In this document: piece after piece, positions 12,432 through 22,425 of the stretch
Position numbering within the stretch: the first letter of the stretch is position 1
Layout of the letters: every line of letters starts with the position of its first letter
NCBI GenBank assembly: GCA_015501075.1
Contig: JADNYJ010000004.1
Location: 62,001 to 126,000 of the forward strand
Direction: 5' to 3'
From: Gymnopilus junonius
Lineage: Eukaryota; Basidiomycota; Agaricomycetes; Agaricales; Galerinaceae
DNA: 64,000 bases
The notes under the pieces: generated by a model
Database searches by the model: none
What the model was told of the DNA's origin: nothing
What the model saw: only the letters and a program-made list of their open reading frames with translations
Program-made: the position numbers and the translations under genes

Positions 12432-13563
12432 ATGTCTTCCCTCTACTCTCGTACTTGTGCTGCCACTTCTGCTCCTTCCTCTTCTTGCTCTGAAATCTGC
12501 ATCTGTCTCTCCCAGATGGACTCTTCCTCTGACTCACCCAACCTGAATGATGCTCCCTACACTCGATACCCCCCTCCCATCCCGACAGTACATGCTCCCA
12601 TCCATTCCATTGAGGATTTTTTGAATTTACTAGATTTTGTCAACTTTCAACAGTTGACCCACAAGGAACTTGTCCAGTTCCTGAACCATCCCTGCCACTA
12701 TTCCACTGCCCTTGAGGTCCTCCAGAATGATCCTTTCCTCATGGATACCCTCCGACAATTCAAGAATGAAACCAACTGCACCAACCAACACCGCAAAATT
12801 GTCAAGGCATCTCGAACTAAGTCCCTTCAACTGTTCGAGACCCTCATGTGCTTTCAGCTTGAAAGAGCCATCAACCCCATCATTGTCAGTAGCAGATGAT
12901 GAGCAGAATGCCCTCCTGCTGCTACCTCTGCCATCAGGTCTGAAGAAGAGGCTTTCTCTTCCCCCTCCACTTATAATGTCACTCCTCAGATCTATCCACC
13001 CATTCCTCCTTGTGACAAATGATTCATCAACACCATCTCTGTCAATGACCATTCCCCAAGACCCATTCTGACACACCCCAGTACACCACCCCCAACCATG
13101 CCGCCCATCACCGTTCCTCGAAGACACACCCTCACCACCATGCAGATGACCTCTGCCCAAAATGCTGCCCATAATGACCCTCCTGCCTACACTGTACCCC
13201 TTTCACTACCATCCTGACCTCAGACTCCTTTCCGACCTGCCTGAATCCCAACACACCCATGACTGAGCCCACAATGATGCTGCTTTGTTTGCAGCAGTGC
13301 AAACCACTGGCAGGCGGATTGTCACAGCTACTGCTGCCACCACTGCCACCAATACCACCCAGGCCACAACACAATCGACTGCAGTCAACAACTGATCCAA
13401 TGCAGTGACAGGGAGTTCGTAGGCTATGCTTATGAATTTACTGAAGAACAATTGGCACATGTCGATGACATCGACAACATGCCTAATGACTGGTATAACA
13501 TGGCACATGATAGTTGGCAGGGACCTGAGGCAGAAAACAACATGTTGGGTGAACTGCATTATT
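12432..13563 (+). pseudogene. Gypsy-1 ORF3: extra gene between pol and 3' LTR with zinc knuckles
   Basis: ATG at 12432. One frame runs to 13563 (about 377 codons) interrupted only by TGA codons, all at places consistent with lost CGA. The N-terminal third is Ser/Cys-rich, then alpha-helical (IEDFLNLLDFVNFQQLTHKE), followed by a Pro/Thr-rich linker. Near 13283-13385 come a C-X2-C-X4-H-X4-C knuckle (CFVCSSANHWQADC) and a second C-X2-C-X6-H-X4-C motif (CHHCHQYHPGHNTIDC). The C-terminus is acidic (YEFTEEQLAHVDDIDN). It is separate from gag, which carries its own knuckle in copy 1. No signal peptide or membrane helix is seen, so it is not env-like. A nucleic-acid-binding accessory protein is the reasonable inference. 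The competing frame over the knuckles is a Thr/Ala-rich shadow. Confidence 0.65.
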
Positions 13564-13598
13564 GAAGCCATGGGCTTCAATTCTTAGTAGGGGGGTAA

Positions 13599-14062
13599 TG
13601 TTATGATTCCTCATTTCTTTATCTTATCACCCACCCTCATTTTTCTTATCATTTTTGAATGAATTGTTATTTATATAGATTTTCATCATGATCATCTTTC
13701 TTCATAAAGATGATCATTCTTTCTCTTACTCGTCATATATGCAGACAATCTTTCCTTTCTGATCATCACCCCTTCCGCAGTATCTCTGTGATGATCATCC
13801 CTTCCAATTCCCCTCATTTTGTTACCATTTCATTTATATTATTATCAACCACAAATAGTATATAAACCATAGCTAGCCTACTGTATTCTTTAGCTTGTTC
13901 TTGAGAATATAACTCTCTTGTAACAATCAGAGCAAACTTGACCTACTAAGGCAATCTTCTGTTGAAGACAATACCTTAGTGGACTTCATCGAAATGAACT
14001 CTATGACTACTATGCTAGACTTTATCTTATCAGATTAAAGTTCTATCATCAACATTGTAACA
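13599..14062 (+). repeat. Gypsy-1 copy 2 3' LTR (464 bp)
   Basis: Begins TGTTATGAT after the polypurine tract and ends ATTGTAACA. It is homologous to 7280-7734 on the other strand. Its terminal inverted match is degraded by C-to-T changes relative to the perfect one in copy 1. Confidence 0.88.
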
Positions 14063-14100
14063 GTCACATTGACTGTCTGAATTGTTGGTCCAGAGATTGA

Positions 14101-14990
14101 TGTGCAGGAGCAGGTGAAGAAAAGACAGAAGAGAACAGTGAAAAATCACCATCGGTACCATCGTCCTCTAGAACAGCAGGCAGGTAGGGCAACTCAGGTG
14201 CACAACCATCTTCAAATTCATAGAATAAAGAGGAAGAATAGAAAAGAGGGGGTAAACCCACAGTGGAAGGGGAGGGCAAGAGCAGACCAAGGCCTAGATT
14301 GTCAAGTCCTGTCTCTGGCTCTCCTGTGAGAACTGGTTCTTGGGGTGCTGGTAAAGGAGGCAGCAGAGGTGACAAAGAGAAGGGAGGTGATGGTGTGGGC
14401 GATAACGCCAATGGTTCAGATGGTCATGCCCCTAGTGAAAGAGATGGAGAACGCAGTGCCAAACCAAAAGCTGAAGTTCCAAAGTATACTCAGGTTCTAC
14501 TTCAAGCTCTGAGAGCACTGGTGGTGGAGGTGATAGAGAGGACAAAGAAGGCAATTGTGACAGTGATGACAATAATAGTAGGGGTGGTGACAGTGGAGAA
14601 AGCTGCAGAGGCTGCTCATCTTTGCCTTCATACTGGAGCTGAGGTTGAGGTGATTGTCCTACTTCCAGTTCGAGTTCAGGAAGTGAATGGGGTGAAGGCA
14701 AATGTGAAGGTGATAAATTCAATGATAACAGAGGGCAGAGGAATTCCTCTCCTCCAGGGTCTGCAAATTGGGTCAGTGGTGGTGGATCTGAGGCTGGTAA
14801 GGGTTGTGGTGATGGTAATGGTGATTCATCTATATGTTGGTATCAGTTTTCATGTTTCTCTTCTCAGTCCTCCTGTGCCTCCTTTGGTGGCATGATTGTG
14901 GGTGGCGACATTCTTGCCTTGTCCATTACAGGACTGGTTGGAACCATGTTTCCAGACTCAATCTCAGCCATTGTAGATGCAGCTGCCTAA
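14101..14990 (+). pseudogene. Gly/Ser/Asp-rich low-complexity coding remnant
   Basis: Not recognised. A charged, Ser/Gly-rich frame (EKSPSVPSSSRTAG ... PRPRLSSPVSGSPVRTGSWG ... SERDGERSAKPKAEVPK) shifts near 14490 into another frame (STGGGGDREDKEGNCDSDD ... GSEWGEGKCEGDKF) and ends at a TAA at 14988. Two TGA codons interrupt the second part. A 29-base string at 14786-14814 recurs near 17063-17091, so this is repeated material. The Val/Glu-rich alternative frames here are shadows of the G-rich composition. Confidence 0.3.
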
Positions 14991-15043
14991 AAATTAAATG
15001 AAGATTTGTTAATTGTCCAGGAAAACATGACATGAGAATTGAG

Positions 15044-15262
15044 TCACATACCAATGACCTCAAGATACCCTTCGGACCCTCTGCTCTGTTTAGGAGTTGA
15101 GTTCTGGTATCTGAACCTCCTTGCCCAAGCCAAAAAGGCTTGAATGCACATACTTCTTGTCTGGCCAATGAGGAATGTCATCTTGCCAGTCCACAAGCAG
15201 CCACCCACCATGACCATAATGCAGACTTCAAAACACAGACAAAACAGAGTCAGGAGGGGCAA
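15044..15262 (-). pseudogene. second partial copy of an Epl1-like segment
   Basis: About 100 bases here match 16850-16950 at high identity in the same orientation (minus). They cover the segment read there as HYGHGGQLLVD ... PDKKYACSSLFGLG. The copy diverges into unrelated sequence near 15100. It lies downstream of the C-terminal end of the main Epl1-like pseudogene, so the locus holds a partial tandem duplication. Confidence 0.5.
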
Positions 15263-15408
15263 GAGTGAGTCTTTCGAATTGAAAACTAGAGAGTAGAAGG
15301 AAAAAAGAAGAAAAAGGCAGCAAAGTGTGAGGACAACAAATTAAATCATATTATGCACAGCAAAGGGACATCTTATCCAAGGTAAATTTCCATTTGACAG
15401 AAGATAGC

Positions 15409-16960
15409 TCAATATATGCTCTGCATCCCACCAACAGGTTGCTGTTGCTGTAAAGATGGTGATGCTATGCCCATGTTGGGCATCATTGGCAGATGAGGAG
15501 GCAATTGCAATTGCAAGATGTTGGGCAATGGTGAAGGTGAATGCACTATGTGAGGCAACATGGAGTGTTGGCCATTGATGTGCACCCCGTTCCTCATTGG
15601 TACAGGCTGCGACCCATTAGCAGAAGGTGATCACACAGGTACTGCATGTCCAATGCTAGGGCTTGATATGTGAGTGTCATTGATCTGGCCATCAATGCCA
15701 TTGACTGTAGACGGTGGTTGCTGGATGGCTCCATTGTGCCATTGCATCTGTCAAGAGGGTGGCAGCTTCAGATTTGGCCTGGAAAGCAGTGAGGTCAGGG
15801 GTGATGTTGGGCATACTGCTTGCAAACATGGTGCAGAGGTTCTGCACCTGTTGAGGAGACAGACCATGTGCAAGCTGCTGAGCTTGATTGTGTTGCGAGA
15901 AGGATGCTGAATTGACTGCTGTTATACCCAAGACACCAGGCATCTGAGTGAGATGATAGCTATTGGTGGGCACACCAAGGCTCAGATGAGCCTGAGGTGT
16001 CACATTCTGTGACTTCAGTCATGGAGGAACACTATTTGCAGTGATCTCGGCATTAGGTTCCATCTGAGGAATGGAAGTCACACCATTGGCAATAGCAGGA
16101 GTAGACACAACTTCAGGCTTCTGTATATCAACATGAGGCATAGTGATGGCAGCCTGACTGACACCATTGACACCATTGGGAGGCAAATGTTGAGGGATTG
16201 AAACGGGAAGAGGATGAGGAGGTGAGACATGGTGGGCGATGGTTCCATTTGGCTGCAGGTTGGTCACAGGGATCCCAGGAGGACACATGCCACCATTGGA
16301 AGATATCTGCATTTGAGGAGTGGCAGTAGGCAGCTGCATCTTCTTGATTTGATGCTGCATTGTAATGGGGGTACCATTGGCTGCAGCAGTCATGGCAAGA
16401 GGATGGTTGGGAGGAAGGGCATGTGGAGGGAAGGGCATGTTGGGTGGATAAGCATGTAGGACTCCTTGGGGCTTCACATGATTGCTGGAGGCATACCAAG
16501 TTGGTAGGGCATAACAACATATTGACAACCATCCTGCCCATTAACAATCACCAAGGGATTGTTCAGGAGATGGAGATGGTCAGTCTCTGTGAAGAGGGTC
16601 ATTGTGTGCCTTAGGTAACTGAAGATTCTATCAGCTATTTGTCAACCTATGCAAGATATAAAAAACATACATTGCATCATAGTCATTGACCAATATGTGG
16701 TCCTGCTTATCTGAACCCTCTGGTCCAACAGGAGGCACATCATCTTGGTCAAACTTCCATCACTCTTCCAAATGTCACTGGCACTCAGCTTCCTCTGGAT
16801 CTTCCTCAACATCCATGGCATTCTCATCCTCTGATTTACCCTCCTCACCCAAGCCAAAAAGGCTTGAACATGCATACTTCTTGTCTGGCTGATGAGGAAT
16901 GGCATCTCACTAGTCCACAAGTAGCTGCCCACCATGACCATAATGAAGACATAGGGCTCA
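15409..16960 (-). pseudogene. Epl1-like (enhancer of polycomb-like) gene, decayed
   Basis: The minus strand reads HYGHGGQLLVD, an acidic linker (SEDENAMDVEEDPEEAE), WKFDQDDVPPVGPEG, DKQDHILVNDYDA, then a clean intron (GTATGTTTTT ... CTTCAG, about 16622-16670), YLRHTMTLF, and MPYQLGMPPAIM. A Pro/Gln/Asn-rich C-terminal part follows to 15409. The WKFD...VGPEG...DYD..YLRHTMTL...LGMPP series is the conserved stretch of fungal Epl1, a scaffold of the NuA4/Piccolo histone acetyltransferase complex. In-frame TGA at 16775-16777 and 16760-16762 sit at expected Arg positions. A frameshift follows LGMPP and the N-terminal EPcA part is not found. It is a duplicated, inactivated host gene; the intron argues against a retrocopy. 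Confidence 0.65.
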
Positions 16961-17535
16961 TGTAGGGGTGCATGGCAGACTTGGAGGGGAGAGAATCTTC
17001 ATCAGTCTTGTCTGATGAACTTGTAGATGGCCATAACGGAGCATTCCACAGAGGGAGGTACTGCTGGTAAGGGTTGTGGTGATGGTAATGGCAATGGCTG
17101 ATTAGTGTTGTACAAATGCAATGGGTGTCCATATTCTCGGTCCTCCTGGACTCTGGACTCAAGGACCAGTGGCAGAGCAAACAGGTGATGGTCCTGATAT
17201 GGCAATAATGGCAAGAGCGAGAAGAGAGATGCAGGGGGCACAGCAGTAGACTGGATGCAATCAGAGTAAGGGTTGCAGGTTGAAGCTTTTTGCTCCACCA
17301 GATGCAGGCATGCAGGATGTGCCTATTGGATGAGGTGGGAGCATGGCTTGAGGCTAAGGAATGGCAGTAAAAGAGAAGCAGCAGTGGGAGAGAGATGATG
17401 AGGAGACAGAGAGCTAGAGGATGGGAGACATCATGGAGTGGTGAGGGTGAATGGGGGGTGAAGGGAAGCAAGCTGCCAGTGAGGGAGGTAGTCACAGTGA
17501 GATCTAAGATGAAAGAAAGCATCAGTACATCATTT
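16961..17535 (-). other. possible upstream remnant of the Epl1-like gene, unresolved
   Basis: All three minus frames are partly open and Ser/Pro/Leu-rich. None shows the expected Epl1 N-terminal domain. The 29-base repeat shared with 14786-14814 lies here. Confidence 0.25.
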
Positions 17536-17985
17536 TCATATCAAGTAAACTTTCATTCCAACTCTTACCTTCTCTGATCTCTTCCAGATCTCCTCCAATT
17601 GACCATCGCCAGTCCACCACATTGTCTTGTTCCTTGACAGAGACCGACGGCTTCCTTCAATATCCAACGACCTGGTAGAACTGATATCCATGATGCCAGG
17701 AATGGCCTGCGAGTGGAGGAGCAGATCACGGGATGGTGTTGTTGGGCATAGGGAAAGCGGGGGGAGATACTTAGGCCCTGAAGCTTGGAGGGGGGGCTTC
17801 TGGGCCACTTCAGCCTTTGGTGCAGGGGTGGAGGAGTTGAGGGAGTGGGAAATTGAGATATCAAGTCGATTTACACTCTCAACTTTCCCAGAGTGAGTGG
17901 TCAACAATGAAGGAGAGATCAACACAGACATGACTGATGTGACTGAGAAGTGAAAGGTATGGTCACGTGGACTTACTTCATGCAT
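17536..17985 (-). CDS. uncharacterised minus-strand ORF divergent from TET-A
   Basis: A 149-codon frame without stops: a Ser-rich start, then APKAEVAQKPPLQASGPKYL, PGIMDISSTRSLDIEGSRRS and WWTGDGQLEEIWKRSEKVRV. The last part may read into an intron (GTAAGAGTTGG near 17570). No domain is recognised. It faces away from TET-A, and the palindrome/E-box module overlaps its 5' end, so either it or its promoter is the divergent partner of TET-A. A small acidic or phosphoprotein-like product is possible but not supported. Confidence 0.3.
   Translation of the reverse strand: MHEVSPRDHTFHFSVTSVMSVLISPSLLTTHSGKVESVNRLDISISHSLNSSTPAPKAEVAQKPPLQASGPKYLPPLSLCPTTPSRDLLLHSQAIPGIMDISSTRSLDIEGSRRSLSRNKTMWWTGDGQLEEIWKRSEKVRVGMKVYLI
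17828..17969 (+). promoter_or_regulatory. palindrome + CACGTG module A, upstream of TET-A
   Basis: An imperfect inverted repeat (GGGAAATTGAG ... CTCAACTTTCCC, about 17847-17890), a conserved string CCCAGAG...TCAACAATGA...GATCAACA, then an E-box CACGTG at 17964-17969, 65 bases before the TET-A start. The same order recurs at 46692-46795 and 49529-49656. Confidence 0.5.
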
Positions 17986-18033
17986 CGGGATGGCTTACAT
18001 AAACAGAACCCCCTAAGTACATCTCCTCATTGT

Positions 18034-19737
18034 ATGGCATCCCTTGTTCTCTCAGCTTCTGATTTTGCTGCTATTGTCTCTGCTCTCTCTAATCCTTCAC
18101 AAGCCAGTGGGCCTGAACTGTCTCATTTGCATTGCTCTTGCTATGAAATTCAAGCCAATTTAAATCCTCCAGCCATTTCCTTTTCCAATTCTAATGCCAT
18201 GAACTTGCTTCTTGGACCCTAGGTACATCATCATCTGAGAATCTAATCTTGTGTTGTGATGTCTGACATGTGTAATAGACAGCTTGTCATTTCTCTGGTC
18301 AACTCTCACCTGGCATGCCTGCCACCCAGAGTTATGGGGATGATGGTCCTTTCCCTTTGCCAGGTGACAGTGCTGATTCTTCATTGTTGACAGCCAATGC
18401 ACTTCACTATGCTTCTCTGGCACCTCATGTGATCCCCCCCACTCATCTGCCTGTGATTTCTTCTCAGAGCTGGTCTTCTCTGTGTGTGAATGCCTCCACC
18501 TCCATCTCTCAAAATCTTGCTTGCAATGAGTTTCTGAATTCCTTCATCAATGACAATCTCTTTGGTACTGAGGACCACAATCCATCAGGCTTTCCAAACA
18601 ATGCATTGCATTTGCAAAGCTTTAACTCTTTACTGCCAAATGCTAGTATTCCAGACCAGACAGTGCAGGTTGCCCCACCACTTGACATCAATTCATTATA
18701 TCCCCCATCGACAGCACCTTCCTCATTCACCAATCCCTTTCACTTGGATTCTCCAAGTATGCCTTGGCAGCCAGTCACTAGTGCAGGACCTTGGTCAACT
18801 CATTCACCCATGGAGGCTATATCAAGTGCACACCCCGCTGAAGCATCAGGCTCTCCAAGCCAAGAGCAAGGGCATCACAGCAGTTCAGAGGAACTCATGA
18901 ATTGGATGAATGACTATACACTCCAGGCCATAATGGAGGTGGTGATGGCAGCAGTGGGGGTGGTGGTGATGGAGGAGGTGGTAATGGAGGAGGTGGAGCT
19001 GGAGGAGGAGGTTGGGGTTGGGGAGGTTTGGGTGGTGGTGGCAGAGGAGGTGGCAGAGGAGGAGGAGGTGGTGGTGGAGGAGGTGGTGGTGGCAGTGGTA
19101 GCGGCAGTCCTTGGCTACCCCCCAGAGATTGTTGTGGTATATCTCATGGAGGTGAAGCCTTGCAGAATTGTCAGTCACAACAATGTGCAGAGGATTGGGG
19201 CCAGGATCATGCCCCTAATGATGCAGCTATTGATCAGTTGCTTAACCCTGTTGAGCAACCTGGACCATTAGTCAGATCTCAAGATGAGGAAGCTGAGGAA
19301 AATGCTTCTGGGAACCCCAGTGATGCACCACCTGGCAACAGTCATCCAAGGCAGTGCAGAAGTCCTCCGACTTACTCAGCTGCAAGTAGCATCCTACAGG
19401 CAGAGGAACCTCCACCCTCAATGCCACTTTGACAGTTCTTCACCTCAGTTTTTAATGTGGCTGAACTCTGCAGTGCTCAACCTTTGACCTCAGCTCAGCT
19501 CAAAAAGAAAGGTGGTATAATTGGGCTACCTGAAGATGTCCTTTGTCTTCTTTCAGGGCAGGCTTCAGCACATGATATCATGCCTTTCTTTAATGGCATC
19601 AACAATGTACCCCAAGGCACTGACATGATCAGAAAGATGCTACACTTCACTAATGCTTGTGCAGCAGTTGATCAATCAGAAGTGCTTCTTCAATTGGTTT
19701 ATTATCTCAACATGATGAAGTTTGCATGTTTAGTACC
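18034..19737 (+). pseudogene. TET-A, part 1 of 4: N-terminal exons of a TET/JBP-like dioxygenase gene
   Basis: ATG at 18034 (MASLVLSASDFAAIVSAL) aligns with the TET-B start (MSNIVLSLSELARIVAAL). A short exon ends at a donor near 18222. Exon 2, from about 18300, is Ser/Pro-rich, passes a poly-Gly tract (about 18935-19105) and ends in a helical region (MPFFNGINNV ... NACAAVDQSEVLLQLVYYL) parallel to TET-B (AFFNGVSNA ... DACYAAEQAEALLQLVYFL). There is one frameshift before the Gly tract and a TGA at 19431. It stops at 19737, where Gypsy-2 is inserted. The low-complexity N-terminus precedes the catalytic domain, which lies in parts 2 to 4. Confidence 0.75.
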
Positions 19738-20212
19738 TGTTATATATGCGCCTCCAACCAACTCCGATCTCCGACTATACGAACTCTGACCTCATGATCC
19801 CCTTGAAGTACTACAAGTCCTGGAACACATAGACACTTAGATTACATGTAGCTAGGCAACTCCAAGTAGTGCAGAATAACTTACATGTCTGCCTGCTCAC
19901 TAGTACATGTACAGTCTCCGCTTAGTTTCCTCTGTAGTATAAAAACCTTAGAACTATTATTAGGTACCTCAGTTCATATATTGTTCATTAATCAATCCAT
20001 GCTCTCTACTCTGCTCTCTCATTCCGATCCAACTCCGAAATTCGAGACAACATCCAGACAACAGAGTGCAACACACACATTGAAGCTGAAGTCTCAACCC
20101 TATGTCAACATACATTATGCTAAGACCAACTCTGACACTGATGTACTCTGACGTAGCTCTGATGTGGATCTCCTCTGCCTGCTCCGCCCTTCCCTTCATC
20201 AAGAACTTAACA
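19738..20212 (+). repeat. Gypsy-2 5' LTR (475 bp)
   Basis: TG...CA ends with TGTTA/TAACA inverted termini. It is near-identical to 26642-27113; many of the differences are C/T or G/A. Confidence 0.93.
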
Positions 20213-20249
20213 GTATATATGAACTCATACCACTTCTGGACTCCCAACT

Positions 20250-21254
20250 ATGCCCACCACAACATCCCATACTACTGCCAACTCCCATGCAGCCAGACAA
20301 AATGAATCCTGCACCATCATGATTCAGAATGTCAGAGACTACCCTGACTGTCCAAACACACAACCTCCATCCAGCCTCAGCACTCTGACTCCCTTACCCT
20401 CAGGACCCTCATCAATGAGACAAACCAGTCCCAACCCATTGCGACCTCCTGCTCCTGGTTCCCCTGGTGGTGAACCCGACCCCGATGATGATGGCGATGA
20501 TTTTGACCCCCACCACTCCAATCACTCTGATCACTCTGATCACTCTGATCACAACTCCAACCACGACCCCACTCCGAATCTTGCTGAAGCTATGATGCTC
20601 ATGACAAAGAGCTCCGATGCTGCTGTAGCCCTCAAAAACTTGAAGATGCCTGAGAACCAAAGGATCATCAAGTACAATGTCAAGTTCAAGTGCTTGTCTA
20701 TTCGCTCATGCTGGGACAGCATCACTCTCCAACACTGCTACTACTCCAGTCTGGCAGAATGCATCAAGGACGTTATGGCTAGCTGTGGCAAGCCACAAAC
20801 TCTCAAAGACCTTCAAGAGCTCACCCAGGATATCGACACTCATTACTGGGAATGCATCTGTGAGAAGCCCCAACAGGACAAGAATGCGCAAAGGTCCTCT
20901 GACAAACTGTCTGATTGTACCTCCAACAAGTCCTCTGACAAATGTTCCAATCACAACCACGGCAATAACAACAACAACAACAATAAGTCCTTGCAATTCT
21001 CTTCCAACTGCAAGAACAACTCAGGCAACTCCTCCAGCTTGAAAACCTCTGACTCTATCTCTGACAAACTTGGCAAGGATGGCAAGCTGACCACCGAAGA
21101 ATGCAAATGCCGCTTCGACAACAATCTCTGCCTCTTCTGTGGGTCACTTGGACACCAAGCTAGTGAGTGTCTGAAGTCCACTTCCTCTGCCTCCAAGGCA
21201 AAAGCATGCACCACCAAAGTTTCAAATCCCAGCACCGAGGATTCAAAAAAATAG
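20250..21254 (+). CDS. Gypsy-2 gag
   Basis: An uninterrupted 334-codon frame from ATG 20250, 37 bases after the 5' LTR. The N-terminus is Ser/Pro-rich, followed by an acidic and His/Ser/Asp repeat stretch (about residues 73-105), a capsid-like helical region (EAMMLMTKSSDAAVALKNL ... SCWDSITLQHCYYSSLAE), an Asn/Ser-rich spacer, and a C-terminal knuckle CLFCGSLGHQASEC (C-X2-C-X4-H-X4-C). Gag builds the particle and binds RNA. This is the only long frame of the element without a stop, though Arg-depleted composition suggests CpG loss has hit it by missense changes. Confidence 0.85.
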   Translation: MPTTTSHTTANSHAARQNESCTIMIQNVRDYPDCPNTQPPSSLSTLTPLPSGPSSMRQTSPNPLRPPAPGSPGGEPDPDDDGDDFDPHHSNHSDHSDHSDHNSNHDPTPNLAEAMMLMTKSSDAAVALKNLKMPENQRIIKYNVKFKCLSIRSCWDSITLQHCYYSSLAECIKDVMASCGKPQTLKDLQELTQDIDTHYWECICEKPQQDKNAQRSSDKLSDCTSNKSSDKCSNHNHGNNNNNNNKSLQFSSNCKNNSGNSSSLKTSDSISDKLGKDGKLTTEECKCRFDNNLCLFCGSLGHQASECLKSTSSASKAKACTTKVSNPSTEDSKK

Positions 21255-21407
21255 TCAGTGGTCCTCATCCCTTCACACACACTGGGGATTGCATTGACAC
21301 TGGCTGTGTGCATATGAAGGAAGTAAGGCTCAATGCATCCGCTCTTTCTCACCCCAACTCTCTCTGACTCTCATTAACATCTCTGCTCTGACCCGACCTT
21401 AAGTCAC

Positions 21408-22425
21408 TAATGTTAATTGACTCTGGCTCTAGCCATTGTTTTGTTGATACCCATTTTATCCATTCTAATAATTTACTCCCTTCTCTGATCAATCTGGTTA
21501 AGCTCAAACTGATTGATGGCTCCTATGGCAACATGATTACTGAAACCCTCTCCATTCCAATTACATTTCCCTCTGGTGAAACTATTACTGTACTAAACTG
21601 ACTGACTCTTCAGTCATGCATCACAAAGCCAGCCGAAGAGAAGAGATTTCCCTGTTTGTCATGTGTCACTGAGGGCTCCGAAGAGGGTGACAGGCCAAAA
21701 AAAAAACAGCCAAAAATGGTAAAAAAAACTTGAAAATTTTCTCCCTCTACCTGTGTAGTGTTGTATACAAATGACAGCGACAAGATTTATCAATTTCAAA
21801 CCATCCACCATGATTTGCAACCAGTCGAAGAGTTTTGCCTCTTCGTCACGCATCCCAGGCACCCCCGAAGAGCTGAAGAGATGGCCAAAATGTGTCATGC
21901 ATCACCCTGCTGAAGAGTCAGTCAGTTTGGTACAGTACCATTGACTTTTTCATAACCTTGCTGGACTCCTCCTGTGTTCTGGTTCTAAGATATAACTGGC
22001 TCTTCTGCTACAATCCATTGATTGACTGGAAATTGGGCTGCATCAACTTCTGTTCTGAACTACTTGACAACCCAGCTCCGACATCATCCCATAGGCCAGC
22101 TCTGCTGCCTACACCTCCATTATTGGAACCTCTGACCCCTCCGCTTCCTCCGCCAACTCCTATGGTTACACCTCCAACCCCTCCAACCTCTATAGCATCT
22201 TCTGATGCACCTCGCATCTCGCTAATCAATGCAGCTGCTTTCGCAAGAGCATGCAAGTTACCTGGTGCTCAAAGTTTCACAGTTCACCTCTCCGATCCCG
22301 CCATCTCCGCTCATGCCGCTTCCATCTCTGATGAAGCACCTGATCTGTCTAGTATTCCTCCTGAATACCATGACTTTGCGGATGTCTTCAGTAAATCTAA
22401 AGCTGACATGCTCGCACCCCATTGA
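21408..22425 (+). pseudogene. Gypsy-2 aspartic protease region, interrupted
   Basis: MLIDSGSSHCFVDTHF at 21410 carries the retropepsin D-S-G active site. The domain continues to about 21598 and meets a TGA. It is then split by about 280 bases of unrelated sequence flanked by a 12-bp direct repeat (21613-21624 and 21893-21904), after which CITLLKSQSVWYSTIDFFI resumes. A Pro-rich hinge (about 22075-22200) leads to IPPEYHDFADVFSKSKADML, the usual pre-RT motif, ending at a TGA at 22423-22425. Confidence 0.8.
21625..21904. repeat. ~280-bp insertion in Gypsy-2 protease, MITE-like
   Basis: The protease reading stops at 21624 and resumes after 21904. The string GTCATGCATCAC occurs at both edges, so one copy is extra. 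The insert contains an A10 run, and CCGAAGAG-type motifs lie near both ends. No clean terminal inverted repeat could be seen. Confidence 0.45.

Larger units (their letters stand above)
9305..14062 (+). mobile_element. Gypsy-1 copy 2: 5'-truncated, CpG-decayed, complete 3' LTR
   Basis: Homology with copy 1 starts near 9305, just before the RT domain. Order: RT, RNase H, integrase, chromodomain (to 12065), an additional ORF (12432-13563), a polypurine tract (GGGGGG at 13590-13595), and the 3' LTR (13599-14062). The 5' LTR, gag and protease are missing. In-frame TGA at 10095, 10305, 10785 and 11178 all stand where copy 1 has CGA/CGx Arg codons. Orientation is opposite to copy 1, 1.6 kb away. Confidence 0.9.

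Noticed and set aside
12432..13563. Envelope-like gene of an errantivirus-type element
   Set aside because: No signal peptide, transmembrane segment or Cys pattern of an envelope protein; the visible motifs are zinc knuckles.
17002..17522. His/Leu/Ser-rich minus ORFs as the Epl1 N-terminal domain
   Set aside because: None of the three frames shows the conserved N-terminal domain of Epl1; composition alone is not evidence.
18930..19271. Val/Glu-rich ORF across the G-rich tract, and similar Val- or Pro-rich ORFs at 50677-51011
   Set aside because: These are alternative frames of the GGT/GGA repeats that encode poly-Gly in both TET paralogues.
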